DNA from: Agrostemma githago
Taxonomy: Eukaryota > Streptophyta > Magnoliopsida > Caryophyllales > Caryophyllaceae
Assembly: GCA_958450325.1 (NCBI GenBank)
Contig: OY288247.1
Span: 55,679,701 to 55,743,700 of the forward strand
Direction of reading: 5' to 3'
DNA length: 64,000 bases
The notes under the pieces are model-generated. The model was not told the DNA's origin. It was given only the letters and a program-made list of their open reading frames with translations, and searched no databases. The translations under genes were made by a program, and so were the position numbers. Every line of letters starts with the position of its first letter. The first letter of the stretch is position 1. Below, one piece after another: positions 33,315-46,022 of the stretch.

Positions 33315-36300
33315 ATTAACTCCAATTAACTCTCAAGGTAGGATTTGCTTCGAATCCTTGAAAGATTCTCGTCTTCAACTGAGCCGAGTACTAGGCCACA
33401 CTATAGAAAGGTGGCTAGATTTTTGAAAGTCTTTGAGATTTTATGAGTTGATGGAGATCTTCTGCCTAAGAGAAGCCCTCACGACGACAAAGCTAATTGT
33501 TGAGAACATGACAGTGTCGTGATAGGCATGATAGTGCTTTGAATTTGTGTCAATGTGGGTGGTTGTGCCCTTGTTGAAAGGCTGCCTACGTATTCACGTG
33601 TAGTGAAATCAAACCAAGCCGTAGTTCAGTGGATTGGAAGATACGTTATCGTGCCTAGTTTATTAGGGCTTTGTGTGTAACTAGCCATAGCGATGATGTA
33701 GGCTAGGTGCATTCCTAATGATGTCTTGATCAAGAGGCTAGAATAGTTAGGATGTTGATCCTGTGACTGTGAGCGTTCTCCGGGGTAGCCCCCAGAGGTG
33801 GTGTGAACTCTTTGGGCATGATCTATGCCGACCGCAAGTTGAGTTCCCGTGTTTGGGGCTGGTAACTGGTTTGGATGTTTTGGGAAATGTGGGGCTAGGA
33901 CATAAGTGGCTTTTGATGATTCGAAATCTAGAGCTCGATTTTGTAGAGCTAAGGCTTCGAGGGTAAGGTATTGCATTGTGGTAGGAAAGAGGGAAGTCGA
34001 GTAAAAATGACTTGAACTTTGATCAGGGTAGGTTTTATAATGCGGGATATGGTTTCCATGTTTGGCCCTAATGGTTAGGGTGTATCCTATGGAGCTTGAA
34101 TCCACAAAATTCCGGGCTGTTTCTTAGCCTAGGTCTCGAGAAGATCTTGAGGGTTGTAATGTGGGAAGGCTAGATGTGGTGTTAGCTGACCAGCCTGATT
34201 GTTTCTCCTCTATTTGATGATATGGGCATCGATAATTTTTGAATTGACTGTACTTTGGTCAATAAACTTTCACATGAGTTGACTGCTAACCGTGGTCATG
34301 GTTTTTTTTCCTTTCGAGTTGACCGTACCTCGGTCAAGGGATTGACCGTATCTGGTCGAAGAATGTTGAGAGTTCTTTTTTGATCATGACCAGCTCTTTT
34401 GTTTTGGCCTTTTGCTTTTTCCTTGGACTTTTGGTTTTTTTTTTGTCCAGTTTTTTTTTTCTATTTTTTGTTGGTCAGACTAACACCTAAGGTAGGGATT
34501 GGTTGGTCTTATTAGAGGGGTGTTTATTGTGGGAAGTGGGCTTGCCTCCAATCTTGAACCCAAACTAGGAGACTACCTAGATTTGTCATAGGATTCGATA
34601 CCGCTCCTGCTAAGGATAGTTATGTGGCTTTCTATGTCAGACATGAAACAGGTAAAGGAAAACACGGGTCTCAGTTCCCTGCAGTCATTATAGATGTGCC
34701 TATAATAGTCACATGCATGTGCTCATAGTGTATGATGGTGTTCATCATGTTCTCGGAAACACATAAGGAAAGTGTATATTAGAAATAGAAAAGCCGACTT
34801 TATTGAATTTTGAAAGGAGGACAGAATACAGTTGAGTCTGACTCTGACTTTGAAATTGAAAGAAATAGAACATCCTAGACCCAGACTCAGAGTTGGACGT
34901 AAATCAAATCTGGACTCTCGGATGATGTTGGTTGTTTTTGTAAGGTCCTTGATTGTAGAGAACGACAGGTTCCACGACTCGCTTAAACTCAGATTCGCGC
35001 AAATGCAAGAGAGGGAGTCAAACTAGACGCGACTCGACGTGACGAGATTGACTAAGATTCTTGGACCGGGATACTCGAACGTTGACCTAGACAAGGTAAC
35101 GACCCTGGCTTGGACTCGACCACGAGACTTAAGCTGCAGAAGGGCTAGTCCGAAAATGGGGCGAACATGTTTGACCGCGTCACGTGCTCTGACCAACAGT
35201 GGTGACCTAACCCTAGGTGACTCGAGTATTCGTAGCATGTGTACGACTCAAAGAAAGCATCATAAGGACGTCGGTGTAGGATGAACGTAGGGTACCCTTT
35301 AGGGTGACCGTGGTCGACTGCTCGGTTGGAGGATAGCTCCTGACTGAGACTAAAGACTCTGATTGGACTCAGATGGTGTGGCGTCTAAGTGACTCAAAAG
35401 CGGGGTGCGTGAGACAACTTGTGTTAGACATGACCCTTAGAGCAATCGTGATTGACCGCTCTGCTGAAGGGCAGCCCCGAGTGTGATCATGGTTTTGTTA
35501 AGACTCGAATGTCGGACGAGTGACCCTCAGACGTAAGGATCACAAACCTTTTTCTACAAGGCTATGCCTTAGAAAAGGTTGACTCGGCCTCGAGGAAAGA
35601 CAGACGGGATTGGGGAAGAAACTTGCGATGTAAGATCGATAGAGTTTCGACGCTAGAGACCCTCAACTTGACTTGAAAAAGGATGACCCTGTGATTAGGG
35701 TAGAACCTTAAGTTAAAGGACTCTTGAATTGGGATGACTCGACTAACGGATTGAAAGACGAGTGAAATTCCCTTAGGAAAGGTCATGGGGACCGTCCTGT
35801 TGGAGGGAAAGATCACGTGAGACTTTCTAATTAGGACTCGAGTGTTTAGACGAACCTTTCATTTACGAGTGTGTGACTCGTGTTGGTTGGTTACGCCTTT
35901 AGAAAAAGGTGGACTAGGATGGGGAAGAAACTCGCGATATAGGATCGACGGAGTTTCGATGCTAAAGATCTTCGACAAATTATGAAAAGACCTGACACAC
36001 GGATTATGGTAGATCCTATAATAAGGAAGGTTTTTGAAAAGAGGTTGACTTCCTAAAATAAGGAAGGTTTTTGAAAAGTATTGAATTTTGAAAATTTGGA
36101 GGACGGTCCTGATTTTTGAAATTGGCAGCATGTCGACAGGAATGAGCTTTTTGAAATGTTGGAATATTTGGTATTTAGAAAATTTGAATATCGAGAATAA
36201 ATTTCCGAAAATTTGAAAAATCAAACATGGCATCTTGAAGATTTGAAAATTAAAATGGAATATCAAAGATTTGAAAATCGAAATGGAATCTCGAAGATTT

Positions 36301-36892
36301 GAAAAATGAAATGGAATTTTGAAGATTTGAAAATCGAAATGGAATTTTGAAAATTCAAAAATTGAATGAGGATTGGAATTCGAATATTGAAATGGATAGC
36401 ATGCCGGCTAGAAAATAGGTTTGTTTTGAGTCAAATCGTAAGTCTAAACTTCGGCAGCATTTCGATTTTTTGAAAATTGGATATTTTTGAATAGATGCAT
36501 TTTTGAAATGACGGTTTTTGAAAACGACACGGAAACCAAGTAGCACATAGTCACGCAAGCATTATAACGACACCATGTATGCTTTACACTAAGTCTCAGT
36601 CGGTCGAAATAGGGTCTATACCGTTGTGCATGGCCTTTTCGAGAAGCGGGACAGACTTCCTAAGTCGAGTTGATCTTAGAACATGCCGCGAAACCCATAC
36701 GAATTAGCCATGAACACCTTGACATAACCAATTCGGAATATATCACGGTATAGTGGGACGTCGGTCACCAGTACCGGCCCGGGTAAAAATGGGTTATGCA
36801 TGAACAGTAAAACTAAAGCGCGTATTGTACTAATCGAACGATTTCTCCTCGAGTCTCACCTTGAGGATCCCGATGGTAAGTTACACATCAGT
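33315..36892 (-). other. Non-coding internal region and leader of Ogre-B
   Basis: 33,560-33,625 aligns with the Ogre-A segment between the PMD gene and integrase (GCTGCCTACGTATCC... near 49,210). 35,560-36,892 aligns with the Ogre-A leader (GGGAAGAAACTCG..., AACGACACGGAAACCAAG...). Between them there is no gag, protease, RT or integrase signature on either strand. 34,830-35,560 is rich in GACTCGAC-like words. This looks like a large coding-region replacement or deletion. Confidence 0.6.
36240..36351. repeat. Four copies of a 28 bp A/T-rich tandem repeat
   Basis: GATTTGAAAA starts at 36,240, 36,268, 36,296 and 36,324, exactly 28 bp apart. It sits in the Ogre-B leader and is not present in the corresponding Ogre-A leader. 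Confidence 0.8.
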
Positions 36893-36916
36893 CTTCCCTA
36901 ACGGAGTCGAGTTGCC
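36893..36916 (-). other. Degenerate primer binding site of Ogre-B
   Basis: Resembles the Ogre PBS (sense TGGCGACTCCGCTGGGGA) but with a short insertion and base changes; it lies four bases from the LTR. Confidence 0.55.
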
Positions 36917-36920
36917 AAAT

Positions 36921-38957
36921 TGTTTCGGACATCCGGAAAACGAGGTTCTGAGTAAGGGGTGAAGGCACGTGTTGGGAAGCCCACAAAGGACACCCAACCC
37001 CTCCCGCACTGAGCGGCCTCTACTAAGATGCCGTTCGAGTTTTTAATACGCGTGCTAGTGATTCGGTTGACTGTTATGCAAACAGGGTTTTTTGACTAAG
37101 CATGTGAATTATATTCAACTACGTCATTTAATGCATATTAATTAACGTCGAAGTTATTTTAGCATGCGAGGTTCGTTCTAGTACAATAAAACAAACAACA
37201 AAATAAAAGCACGAAAGTATATTGCAAATACACGGGCGGAATACTACCCGGAATTACAATATAACAAGCGTGAAAATTGAAGCAGTCGAAATAGTAATAT
37301 AATAACGATAACAACGACATTAATAATGAAAGGATTAGAAAATGCGATGTATGGTTTTGAAAATATAGGCACGTGATAGTCTTCACACGCGACGACTAAA
37401 AGTCCTAAAAAAAAGGAATTTGATTAGGCTTACGGTATGTAGGAAGTTCACGGTTTAGACGAGATAAAGGCCACTCGATCGAGTCATGGGAGGGACTCGA
37501 TCGAGTGCTCTACGTAAAAACCTTCTGCCTATTTTTTAGGGTGCCACTCGATCGAGTGCCCCTGTACGGACTGGTGTCCGTTTCGAGAAAGCGTTGATTT
37601 CAGAATTGCTTTTAGTTTTAAATCAATAATAAACTAAGCCGTGTAAAAATATGGTATAATTTATACTTGACTTAGTTTTCGATACTCGCAATATGTATGT
37701 TATTATTACGAGACCGGTATCGGGAATTTTGAATAAAGTCATTTTGAATTGAATTAGGACGAAATAATTCCCTCCGCGCTTCGAATCGTTAATAATCCTT
37801 ACGGATTATGTGATGTTCGATTTTGCATCAACAGGTTTCGCACTAACCCTTAAAAAATGGGAATCGAATATATTCAACGACGAATATCCGCGATCGCATC
37901 ACGCCCTTGAGTGTTTAGGGCGGCGCTCCTCGAAAGGGCGCCACCACTGTTACAACTCGTAAAGGGATTAGAAGGATCTTGAACGAGATTCGTTTTTAAG
38001 CATATTCGATTCAAAATTGTTTATAAATTTGTGTATAGGCGGTTTTATTTAGTGACGATAAACAAAAATACAAACGATATTAGAAACGAAAGAAAAAGAA
38101 ATAAATATAAAAAAACGAAAAAAGACGAAGAGAAGAGAGGGAAGAAAGGGAGAAGTCGGGATTTAATTTTACACCCTCAACCTACATGCTTTGTCTCGGA
38201 AATAGGCTCGTCTAGTATGTGGCTTGGCACGGGAGCGTCAAGGTAATATAGGTGAGTTATGGTGTGTATGATTAGGGAAGGGAATTTGACAAGTCTTGCT
38301 CTCGGCCTTTTTACGAGTTTTGATCTCTGGATTGTGTATGTAAGGATGTCGAGATGGTGGTGATTTAAGGGTTGGAATATGGAGGTTTTCGAGGTAGAAG
38401 AAGGTTGTCAAAAGTTTTTGAGGTAATGGGGGTATTTATAGGGAAATACCCAGTTTGGGGCCACTCGATCGAGTGGTGTTGGTGCACTCGATCGAGTGCC
38501 CGGTCTGAGGCCGGTTCGACCAGTTTGTGAGCCTACTCGACCGAGCGGGCCTGAACCACTCGATCTAGTGGGTTAAACCGAGGGAGGGAATCTAGGGACA
38601 AAATTCTATCCCAAATTGAAGAGGTTTAGTTGCTTGGGATCTCTTCTAAAAGTGCATGTAACTGATATTTTTGTATCGGATTTCCCTTTGACCGGGTTTT
38701 GACCCGGTCGCCAAAAGACGGTTTTATTTCCGGTATCGATTTTGACCCAAATTAGTCTTATTTGATCGAAAATGACCCACTGGGCCTGAATTTGAGGTTG
38801 GTTTTGTGAGATTTGTACTCCGTAAAAAGGCCAAGCCAAATACTAATAATTTCGAGCCCATATCCGAGCGCGTCAAAGCACTTTTACGTCCGATCATCAT
38901 CGGGTATTTTGTTGGAAGCTGCTATAGACACTAGTAGGCAAAATGCGGGTGTCTACA
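36921..38957 (-). repeat. 5' LTR of Ogre-B
   Basis: 2,037 bp ending GGGTGTCTACA. It starts TGTTTCGGACATCC, i.e. about 280 bp of the PBS-proximal part present in Ogre-A LTRs is missing. It contains the minus-strand TATA box (38,433-38,440), palindromes at 38,462-38,475 and 38,485-38,498 with two weaker ones to 38,570, a second palindrome cluster at 37,470-37,560, and the GACCGGGT/ACCCGGTC hairpin (38,690-38,709). Confidence 0.8.
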
Positions 38958-39246
38958 AAAGTACATCAATTAAAAGCATAAAATCTACAGTAAGCACAAA
39001 ATTATAGCATAATTATAACCAAATTAAAAAAGAGTAGGAGGTTTACTTATCTTTTAACTGCACAAGTCCACCATGTTTTCAACTTCCCACTTCCTCCATA
39101 TGTCAAAACAGTTTATTTTCAAATTTCCCATCTCTCACGTTCATTGCAAATCCTTCATGCCATAAAATTTACGTATATATAGGAGATGTTAGTATCAAAA
39201 TATTTCAGTGCAAAACATAAATCACAAAACTTTCTACCCATCTGAA
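38958..39246. other. Unique flank, nothing recognised
   Basis: A/T-rich DNA between the Ogre-B LTR and the RPA1-like relic. It may contain the promoter of that relic; no distinct element is seen. Confidence 0.35.
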
Positions 39247-40360
39247 ATGAAAACAAATTCAATGTCATTACTAAAGAATCAGAATTCTTCGATTGTTTCT
39301 AATCAACATCCTTTCATACTATCAAGTATTTCTGAATTAATCGCACTTCACAAGATAAACAAATGAATCTATTTTTTGGTGTATTTTCTTTATATTATCT
39401 TCTCTTACTAATGATATTTTCACTTTTCAGCGTGGAAAGTATTCTATTTGAGCAAAACTCAATGATGTTGATACTACAAAAAAATGGTACTGCAACAAAT
39501 GCAAGAGCTATGGACATACAATTGGAATGAAGCAAGATAAGTTATGGCATTGTATAATGGACCATTGCCCTAAACTTGACATTGGTATCAAAGAGAGAGA
39601 TATAATATGGGTAACAAGGCAGTTTTCATTATTGCAAGAGAATTTTTCGAATGTCCACTTATTAATTTCTTTTTTGATTACAGATACAATGTTACTTTTT
39701 TAGTGGAGGATCACAATGGTGACAAAATTCACATCACTACCAACAATGCACAAATGGAAGATGAAACAAGATATATTGCATCCGATTCTACGGAAATGAG
39801 TCAAGAGGTACAATTATGCTAAAAAAATTCTTTGCAAATATTTAGTTCATTTTAACTGATTTACGTATGTATTATATCTAATAATATATCTTTCACATTC
39901 TTAATCATAGATTGATTCAAAAGAAATCTCAATCACAATAAAGACACTATTAGGCAAGGAATTTATCAAAGATTTGGAAGTGTGTCGCTACTTTAATGTT
40001 GTGATTGATTCAAGGTGCTATTCGGTGATTAGTCTATGTGACAACACAGAAGTAATACGTAGAAGAAAAGCTTATTTGTGGCCAATGTAGGTACGACAAG
40101 ATAATCAATGAAACTTAATAAAGTCATTTTTCAAATATATTGTAGTGTTAACAGTTACATGTATATGTATGACAGGATCAGAGCTCATTAAGTACATTAT
40201 TTGAGTTGTCAATTGATAATAATTATGAAAGAATTGAAGAGAAGACACCGATGAGCAAGCTACCATGCAAAAGACTGTTCTCATCCATTTGTGAATAAAG
40301 TGCATCAGAAACAGAGTCAACAAATGTAGAATCTACAATCAAGGCAGTGTCAAAAATTTA
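39247..40360 (+). pseudogene. RPA1-like (replication protein A large subunit) C-terminal OB-fold gene, decayed
   Basis: A segment at 39,300-39,366 (ISELIALHKIN) precedes an intron ending TTTTCAG (39,430). Then comes KKWYCNKCKSYG...LWHCIMDHCPK, a C-x2-C...C-x4-C zinc ribbon characteristic of the RPA70 C-terminal DNA-binding domain (Rep_fac-A_C). Another intron ends GATTACAG at about 39,682. RYNVTFLVEDHNGD follows, the strand after the ribbon in that fold. The segment at 39,910-40,080 (LLGKEFIKDLEVC) resembles the next block of plant RPA1-like proteins. A TGA near 39,450 and later stops break it. Such genes occur as host paralogues and as cargo of Helitrons; no Helitron end was identified, so origin is open. 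Confidence 0.55.
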
Positions 40361-40613
40361 GAAGAAATGAAGATTGATTGCTGCAATTACTTTACTCACG
40401 TTTTTGTTACCTTTCTTAATTGAAATTGAACCATTTCATGTTTTCTCAATTAATTTAGTCATGTTTTTTTAATTAACCGAACCATTTCATGTTATTTTTT
40501 TTATTTCAGAATTCGTTTTTCCTATTTGATTAAGTTTCTCAAATGTCTTGCATATTTTTTATATATTCAAGTTTCAGATATTTAAGTCTTACCCACATAA
40601 TCCTATATCAATT
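40361..40613. other. Flank, ends with the Ogre-A target duplication
   Basis: A/T-rich, no gene. The last five bases CAATT (40,609-40,613) are repeated at 63,884-63,888. Confidence 0.6.
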
Positions 40614-43247
40614 TGTGGACATGACGTAGGTCCACCCTGACGCGGCCACGCGCGGGTTTGGGTAGGCGAATGCATCTCCATATGAGAATGGATCGAATTG
40701 AAATTTAAGTCGAAATGGAGTCGCCACCGAACTTTGTGGGAGTTCGGACCCGTTCGAGCCCACTCTATATCGCTATGGACCATGCACAAAGTATGGCCCA
40801 TTTCGGTTTCAGAGTTTATTGGGCTCGTGTCTTTGCATTGCGATACCGATACCGTCACTACCGGTTATCGTGTATTGAATGACTCTCGTGCGCCAACGGT
40901 TTCGGGCATCCGGAAATCGAGGTTCTGAGTAAGGGGTGAGGGTACGTGTTGGGAAGCCCACTAAGGACACCCAACCTCGCCCGCACTTAGCGGCCTCTAC
41001 TAAGACATCGTTTGACTTTCTAATATGCGCGTTAGTAATCTGGTGAAATGATATGCAAACAGCGTTTTTAGCTAGGCATGCGAATTAAATATGAGCTACG
41101 TCATTTTAATGCATCTTGTTTATTGTCGAAGTGATTTACCATGCGAAGGTTCATTTATAAACGGTAAAACACAAATAAATAAAGCAAAGCAATATAAAAT
41201 CGATTACAAGTTACACGGGAGGAAATACAACCCGGAATTCACAATACAACGAGCGATAATATTATAATAATCGAATAGGAAACGGTAAATATCAACTATA
41301 AACGAACCCGTAAATAGTAAATACAAGCTAGACTGTAAATTGAATGAATGGACGAACTTTGATTAAATACGCATCATTTTGTATATTAACCAAAGGACGG
41401 AGATGGAGGACCTAGGCGTCGTACTAGCCCGATCCCGAATCTCGATGCCTTGTCCCAACTTATCATATCGGAAAATAGAGTCTAGATTAATCATGTGTCG
41501 GATACGACTAAAGAATAGTCGACACACGATTAATAGTGTGAGACCGTCGATCAAAGTTGTTTATGTGAAGCGATATGCATGAGTTTTGAAAAAAGAGATC
41601 ACGTGATTGACTTTACACGCGACGACAAAAGTCGTAGAAAAAGACGAGGCTGGAATGATGCATTAAAGTCCTCGGATTTCTGGGCTACAAGAACCACTCG
41701 ATCGAGTCATGGCTTGGACTCGATCGAGTGCGTCCTTAGGGTGGCTAATGCCCGGGTTTTGGGGTGCTACTCGATCGAGTGGCCCATGGCACTCGATCGA
41801 GTGCCCCCTGTACGAGGCAAGGCTCGCTTCATTTTTTATGTTTAAAAATCGACAGTCGGCCGAGTTAAATAAAAATATTGACGATTTAGATTTAACTCGG
41901 TTTTTCGGTAATATAATCATGTCTTGTATGATCATAATACCGTTATCGGAATTTTATAGAAAATGTCGATATGAGATTGAAAAGTTTGATTAGTGACGAA
42001 ATTGTAGTCCTCCGCGCCACGACATCGATACCAATCCTAACGGATTATGTAATGTCGGTTTTCACATCAACGAATTTGCCACTAATCTTAGAAATGGAGT
42101 CGAACGCGTTCAACTATGATCAATCACGATCACGTTACGCCCTTGAGTACATTGGGGCGGCACTCCTCGAAAGGGTGCCACCTCCATCGTTGCTCGTAAA
42201 GGGGTTAAACGAACTTTAGATGATCGTCATAGTCAAACGCGTACAAGACCGAGTTTTACTACTATTATACATACGCGGTAAATGAGACGAAAATAAATAA
42301 CGATAATTAAATGTTAGGTTGTTACATGCGATAAAGAAAAAATGTTATATGTTAGCGTTTGTTGTTACTATCGACTAATTGTAATATATATAGATCCATG
42401 AACATAAATAAAAAAAAATAAAAAAAAAACAAAAGAGAAAGGAGATGTCGGTGTTTGAATATCACACCTTCAACCTACATGCTCTTGCTTCTCGGGATAC
42501 GGTTCGTCAAATGGCGGCAATGGCGCGGGAACGTTGAGATATGTAGGAAGAGTTGATGGTGTGTGAATATGGAGGTTTTGTAGTGACAAATTTTAACGAG
42601 TTCTTGCTCTCGAAGTGTGTATGTGTGTGATGGTGCTTTAGGGTTGGAATGTGATAGAAAGGAGTAAAAAGTTGACTGACGTTAGTTCAAAAAAGTTGTG
42701 AAATGTGATGAGTTTATGAGGTATTTATAGGAAAACCCCACGACCTAGGGTCACTCGATCGAGTGGCCCTAGTGCACTCGGTCGAGTGCCTTTAAAAACG
42801 GGTATGTTCCGGATTTTGAGGCTCCACTCGACCAAGTGGGTCAATCCACTCGACCGAGTGGATCAATTTGGATGAGCCATTTTAGGAAATGGTTGACTTT
42901 GGATATTTTTGAATTTTGTATTTGGGCGCATATTTCTTGAAGCTCACCTGGTTGACTTTGTGTGACGGATTCGTCTTTCACCGGGTTTTGACCCGGTCGC
43001 TAAAACACGGGTTTTATTTTTTGTGTCGGTTTTGGCCCAAATTAGTCTTATTTTGCTCGGAACGACCCACTGGGCCTGAATTTGAGGTTGGTTTTGTGAG
43101 ATTTATATCCCGTTAAAAGCCCATGCCGGACATTACTGATTCCGAGCCCATATCCGAGCGCGTTAGAGCATGTTTGCGTCCGATGATCATCGGGTGATTT
43201 TTGGAAACTACCATAGACACCTGGCAGTCAAAATGCGGGTGTCCAAA
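40614..43247 (-). repeat. 3' LTR of Ogre-A (LTR1)
   Basis: Starts TGTGGACATGACG and ends GTCCAAA (mutated from GTCTACA) next to the PPT complement. It contains the minus-strand TATA box (42,722-42,729), four palindromes just upstream of it (42,752-42,765; 42,775-42,788; 42,825-42,838; 42,847-42,860), and a second cluster in the transcribed part (41,695-41,805). Confidence 0.9.
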
Positions 43248-43907
43248 GAGCCCCCACTCTGACTGAGGCTTGGATTGGGCGAAAGTCAGAGTAGCTACCA
43301 AGTCAATTAAGACCTAGTAGACTTCCGATTGGGTCTTTTATAGTCCATTAGACTCGCGTGAAGGGCTCGCCAGCCATAAGGTAGAAATCATAGCTAAGCT
43401 GATGATGATAACTCCGTAGGGAATTGGACTTGGCGAATAAGTCCTGGGTGCGCCTGTATGTGGGCCCATCCCATGCTAAATTGGGAAAATGTCGTCTTTA
43501 GACTTTCCGGTGGGGAGATATATGAACTGTGCGGGCTTGCTTCTGAAGCTTTGAGTTGTACCTGTATCAGTCACATAAAGCTTTCTATGCAACATTTTAG
43601 GCAAAACACGACTCGTGCTGGGGTATAAAAAAAATTGGTTGAAATATTTTTGTTTTTGAAAATTGACCGAACTGCTCAGGATGACTTAATTCCTATGTCC
43701 GTAGGAGGAGACAAGAGTCGGACCTGTATGCGTAAGCCCGCTTGGGCCAAGGAGGCACAGCTGCAGGGGGAGCTACCAGGGTTTTGATGTTATAAATACA
43801 TCATCCTGGTTTCTTCATCTTCACAATTCTCAAAACTTCTTTCACTCAAGAAAACTTTATCTCTTTCAAAAAACTCTATCATGGGTATTGAACGTTTGAC
43901 TAGCATG
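43248..43907 (-). repeat. Duplicated 3' internal fragment with a second PMD promoter and start
   Basis: Aligns end to end with 46,520-47,198: PPT complement, spacer, a TATAAATA box (43,791-43,798, plus strand), a C/T-rich leader, and the first nine codons of the PMD gene (ATG at 43,881). It stops abruptly at GCATG where LTR2 begins. By eye the two copies differ by more than one base in ten, so they do not come from a recent local duplication. Confidence 0.85.
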
Positions 43908-44987
43908 TGTGGACATGACGTAGGTCCACCCCGACGCGGCCACGCGCGGGTTTGGGTAGGCGAATTCATCTCCATATGAGAATGGATCGAATTAAAATTT
44001 AAGTCGAAATGGAGTCGCCACCGAACTTTGTGGGAGTTCGGACCCGTTCGAGCCCACTCTATATCGCTATGGACCATGCATAAAGTATGGCCCATTTCGG
44101 TTTCAGAGTTTATTGGGCTCGTCCCTTTGCATTGCGATACCGATACCGTCACTACCGGTTATCGTGTATTGAATGACTTTCGTGCGCCAACGGTTTCGGG
44201 CATCCGGAAACCGAGGTTCTGAGTAAGGGGTGAGGGTACGTGTTGGGAAGCCCACTAAGGACACCCAACCCCTCCCGCACTTAGCGGCCTCTACTAAGAC
44301 ATCGTTTGACTTTCTAATATGCGCGTTAGTAATCCGATGAAATGTTATGCAAACAGCGTTTTTAGCTACGCATGCAAATTAAATATGAGCTACGTCATTT
44401 TAATGCATCTTGATTATTGTCGAAGTGATTTAGCATGCGAGGGTTCATTTATAAACGTTAAAACGCAAATAAATAAAGAAAAGCAATATAAATCGGTTAC
44501 AAGTTACACGGGCGGAAATATAACCCGGAATTCACAATACAACGAGCAATAAAATAAAATAATCGAATAGGAAATGGCAAACGTTAACTTGAAACGGACC
44601 CGTATATAATAAATAAAAACCAGACCGTGAGTCGTGTAAATGGACGAACTTTGATTAAATACGCATTATTTTGTGTACTAACCAAAGAACGGAGATGGAG
44701 GACCTAGGCGTGGTGCTAGCCCGATCCCAAATCTCGATGCCTTGTCCCAACTTGTCATGTCGAGAAATTGGAGTCTAGATTAATCACGTGTCGGGTACGA
44801 CTAAAAAGTCGTCGACACGCTATTAATCGTGAGAGACCGTCGATCAAAGTTGTTCATGTGAAGTGATATGCATGTATTTGGAAAAAGAGATCACGTGATT
44901 GACTTTACACGTGACGACTAATGTCGTAAAAAAATGACGAGGCTCGAATAATGCGCTAGAGTCCTCGGATTTTTGGGCTACAGGACC

Positions 44988-45096
44988 CACTCGATTGAGT
45001 CATGGCTTGGACTCGATCGAGTGCACCTTTAAAGTGGTTACTGCCCGGTTTTTGGGGTGCTACTCGATCGAGTGGCTCATGGCACTCGGTCGAGTG
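44988..45096. repeat. Downstream palindrome cluster in LTR2
   Basis: Four variants of the palindrome at 44,988-45,001, 45,011-45,023, 45,062-45,074 and 45,083-45,096, about 900 bases into the transcribed side of the TATA box. LTR1 (41,695-41,805) and LTR3 (about 62,357-62,464) have the same set. Confidence 0.8.
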
Positions 45097-46022
45097 CCCC
45101 CTGTACGAGGCATGACTCGTTTCGTTTTATTCGTTTAAAATCGATGGTTGGCCGAGTTAAATAAAAAATATTGACGATTTAGATTTAACTCGGTTTTTCG
45201 GTACTATAATCATATCTAATATGATTATAATACCGTCATCGGAATTTTAGAGAAAAATGTTATTATGAGATTAAAGGATTTGACTAGCGACGAAATTGTA
45301 GCCCTCCGCGTCACGACGTCTATATTATTCCTAACGGATTATGTGATGTCGATTTTCGCATCAATGGATTTCACGCTAAATTTAGAAATGGAATTAAATG
45401 CATTCAACTATGATCGGTCACGATCACGTCGTACCCTTGAGCACATTTGGGCGGCGCTCCTCGAAAGGGTGCCACCTCCGTCGTTGCTCTTAACGGGACT
45501 AGACGGACTTTAGATGATCGTCATAGTTAAACGGATTTGAAACCGAGACTCATTATTATTATGTATGCGCGATAAGTAAGACGAAAATAAATAACGATAA
45601 TTAAATGTTAGATTGTTAGGTGCGATAAATAAAAATGTTAGATGTTAGCGTTGTCGTTACTATCGACTAATTATGATGTATACACATAAATGTACATAAA
45701 AAGAACGAAAACAAAAGAGAAAGGAGATGTCGGTGTTGAATGTCACACCCTCAACCTACATGCTCTTGCTTCTCGGGATACGGTTCGTCAAATGGCGGCA
45801 ATGGCGCGGGAACTTCGAGAAATGTAGGAAAAGTTGATGGTGTGTATAAGGCTCCGGTTTTTTGTATGGATTTGCTTAGGGTTATAGTGTATTGTGATGG
45901 GGGACTTTGGTTTGGAAATGTTGGGTGTTTTGATGTGTAAAGTTGGCTGAAATGATGATGGAAAAGTTGTGAAATGTGATGAGTTGATGGGGTATTTATA
46001 GGAAAAACCCACGACCTAGGGT

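Larger units (their letters stand above)
22751..38957 (-). mobile_element. Ogre-B: non-autonomous Ogre-type relic with nested insertions
   Basis: On the minus strand: 5' LTR (36,921-38,957), degenerate PBS, a leader homologous to that of Ogre-A (about 35,560-36,892 versus 55,900-56,886), non-coding internal DNA, the PPT region and a truncated 3' LTR (22,751-23,358). No gag, RT or integrase motif is visible anywhere in the internal part. It is interrupted by a CACTA transposon (23,918-31,140) and by a solo LTR (about 31,362-33,314). The 3' LTR lacks about 1.4 kb at its outer end, so no TSD can be checked. Confidence 0.7.

Noticed and set aside
40589..44222. Conserved open frames near 40,589-40,928, 43,790-44,222 and 56,883-57,222
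   Set aside because: They are the same LTR sequence read in three copies of the Ogre LTR. Stops in neighbouring frames and lack of any domain speak against a protein.
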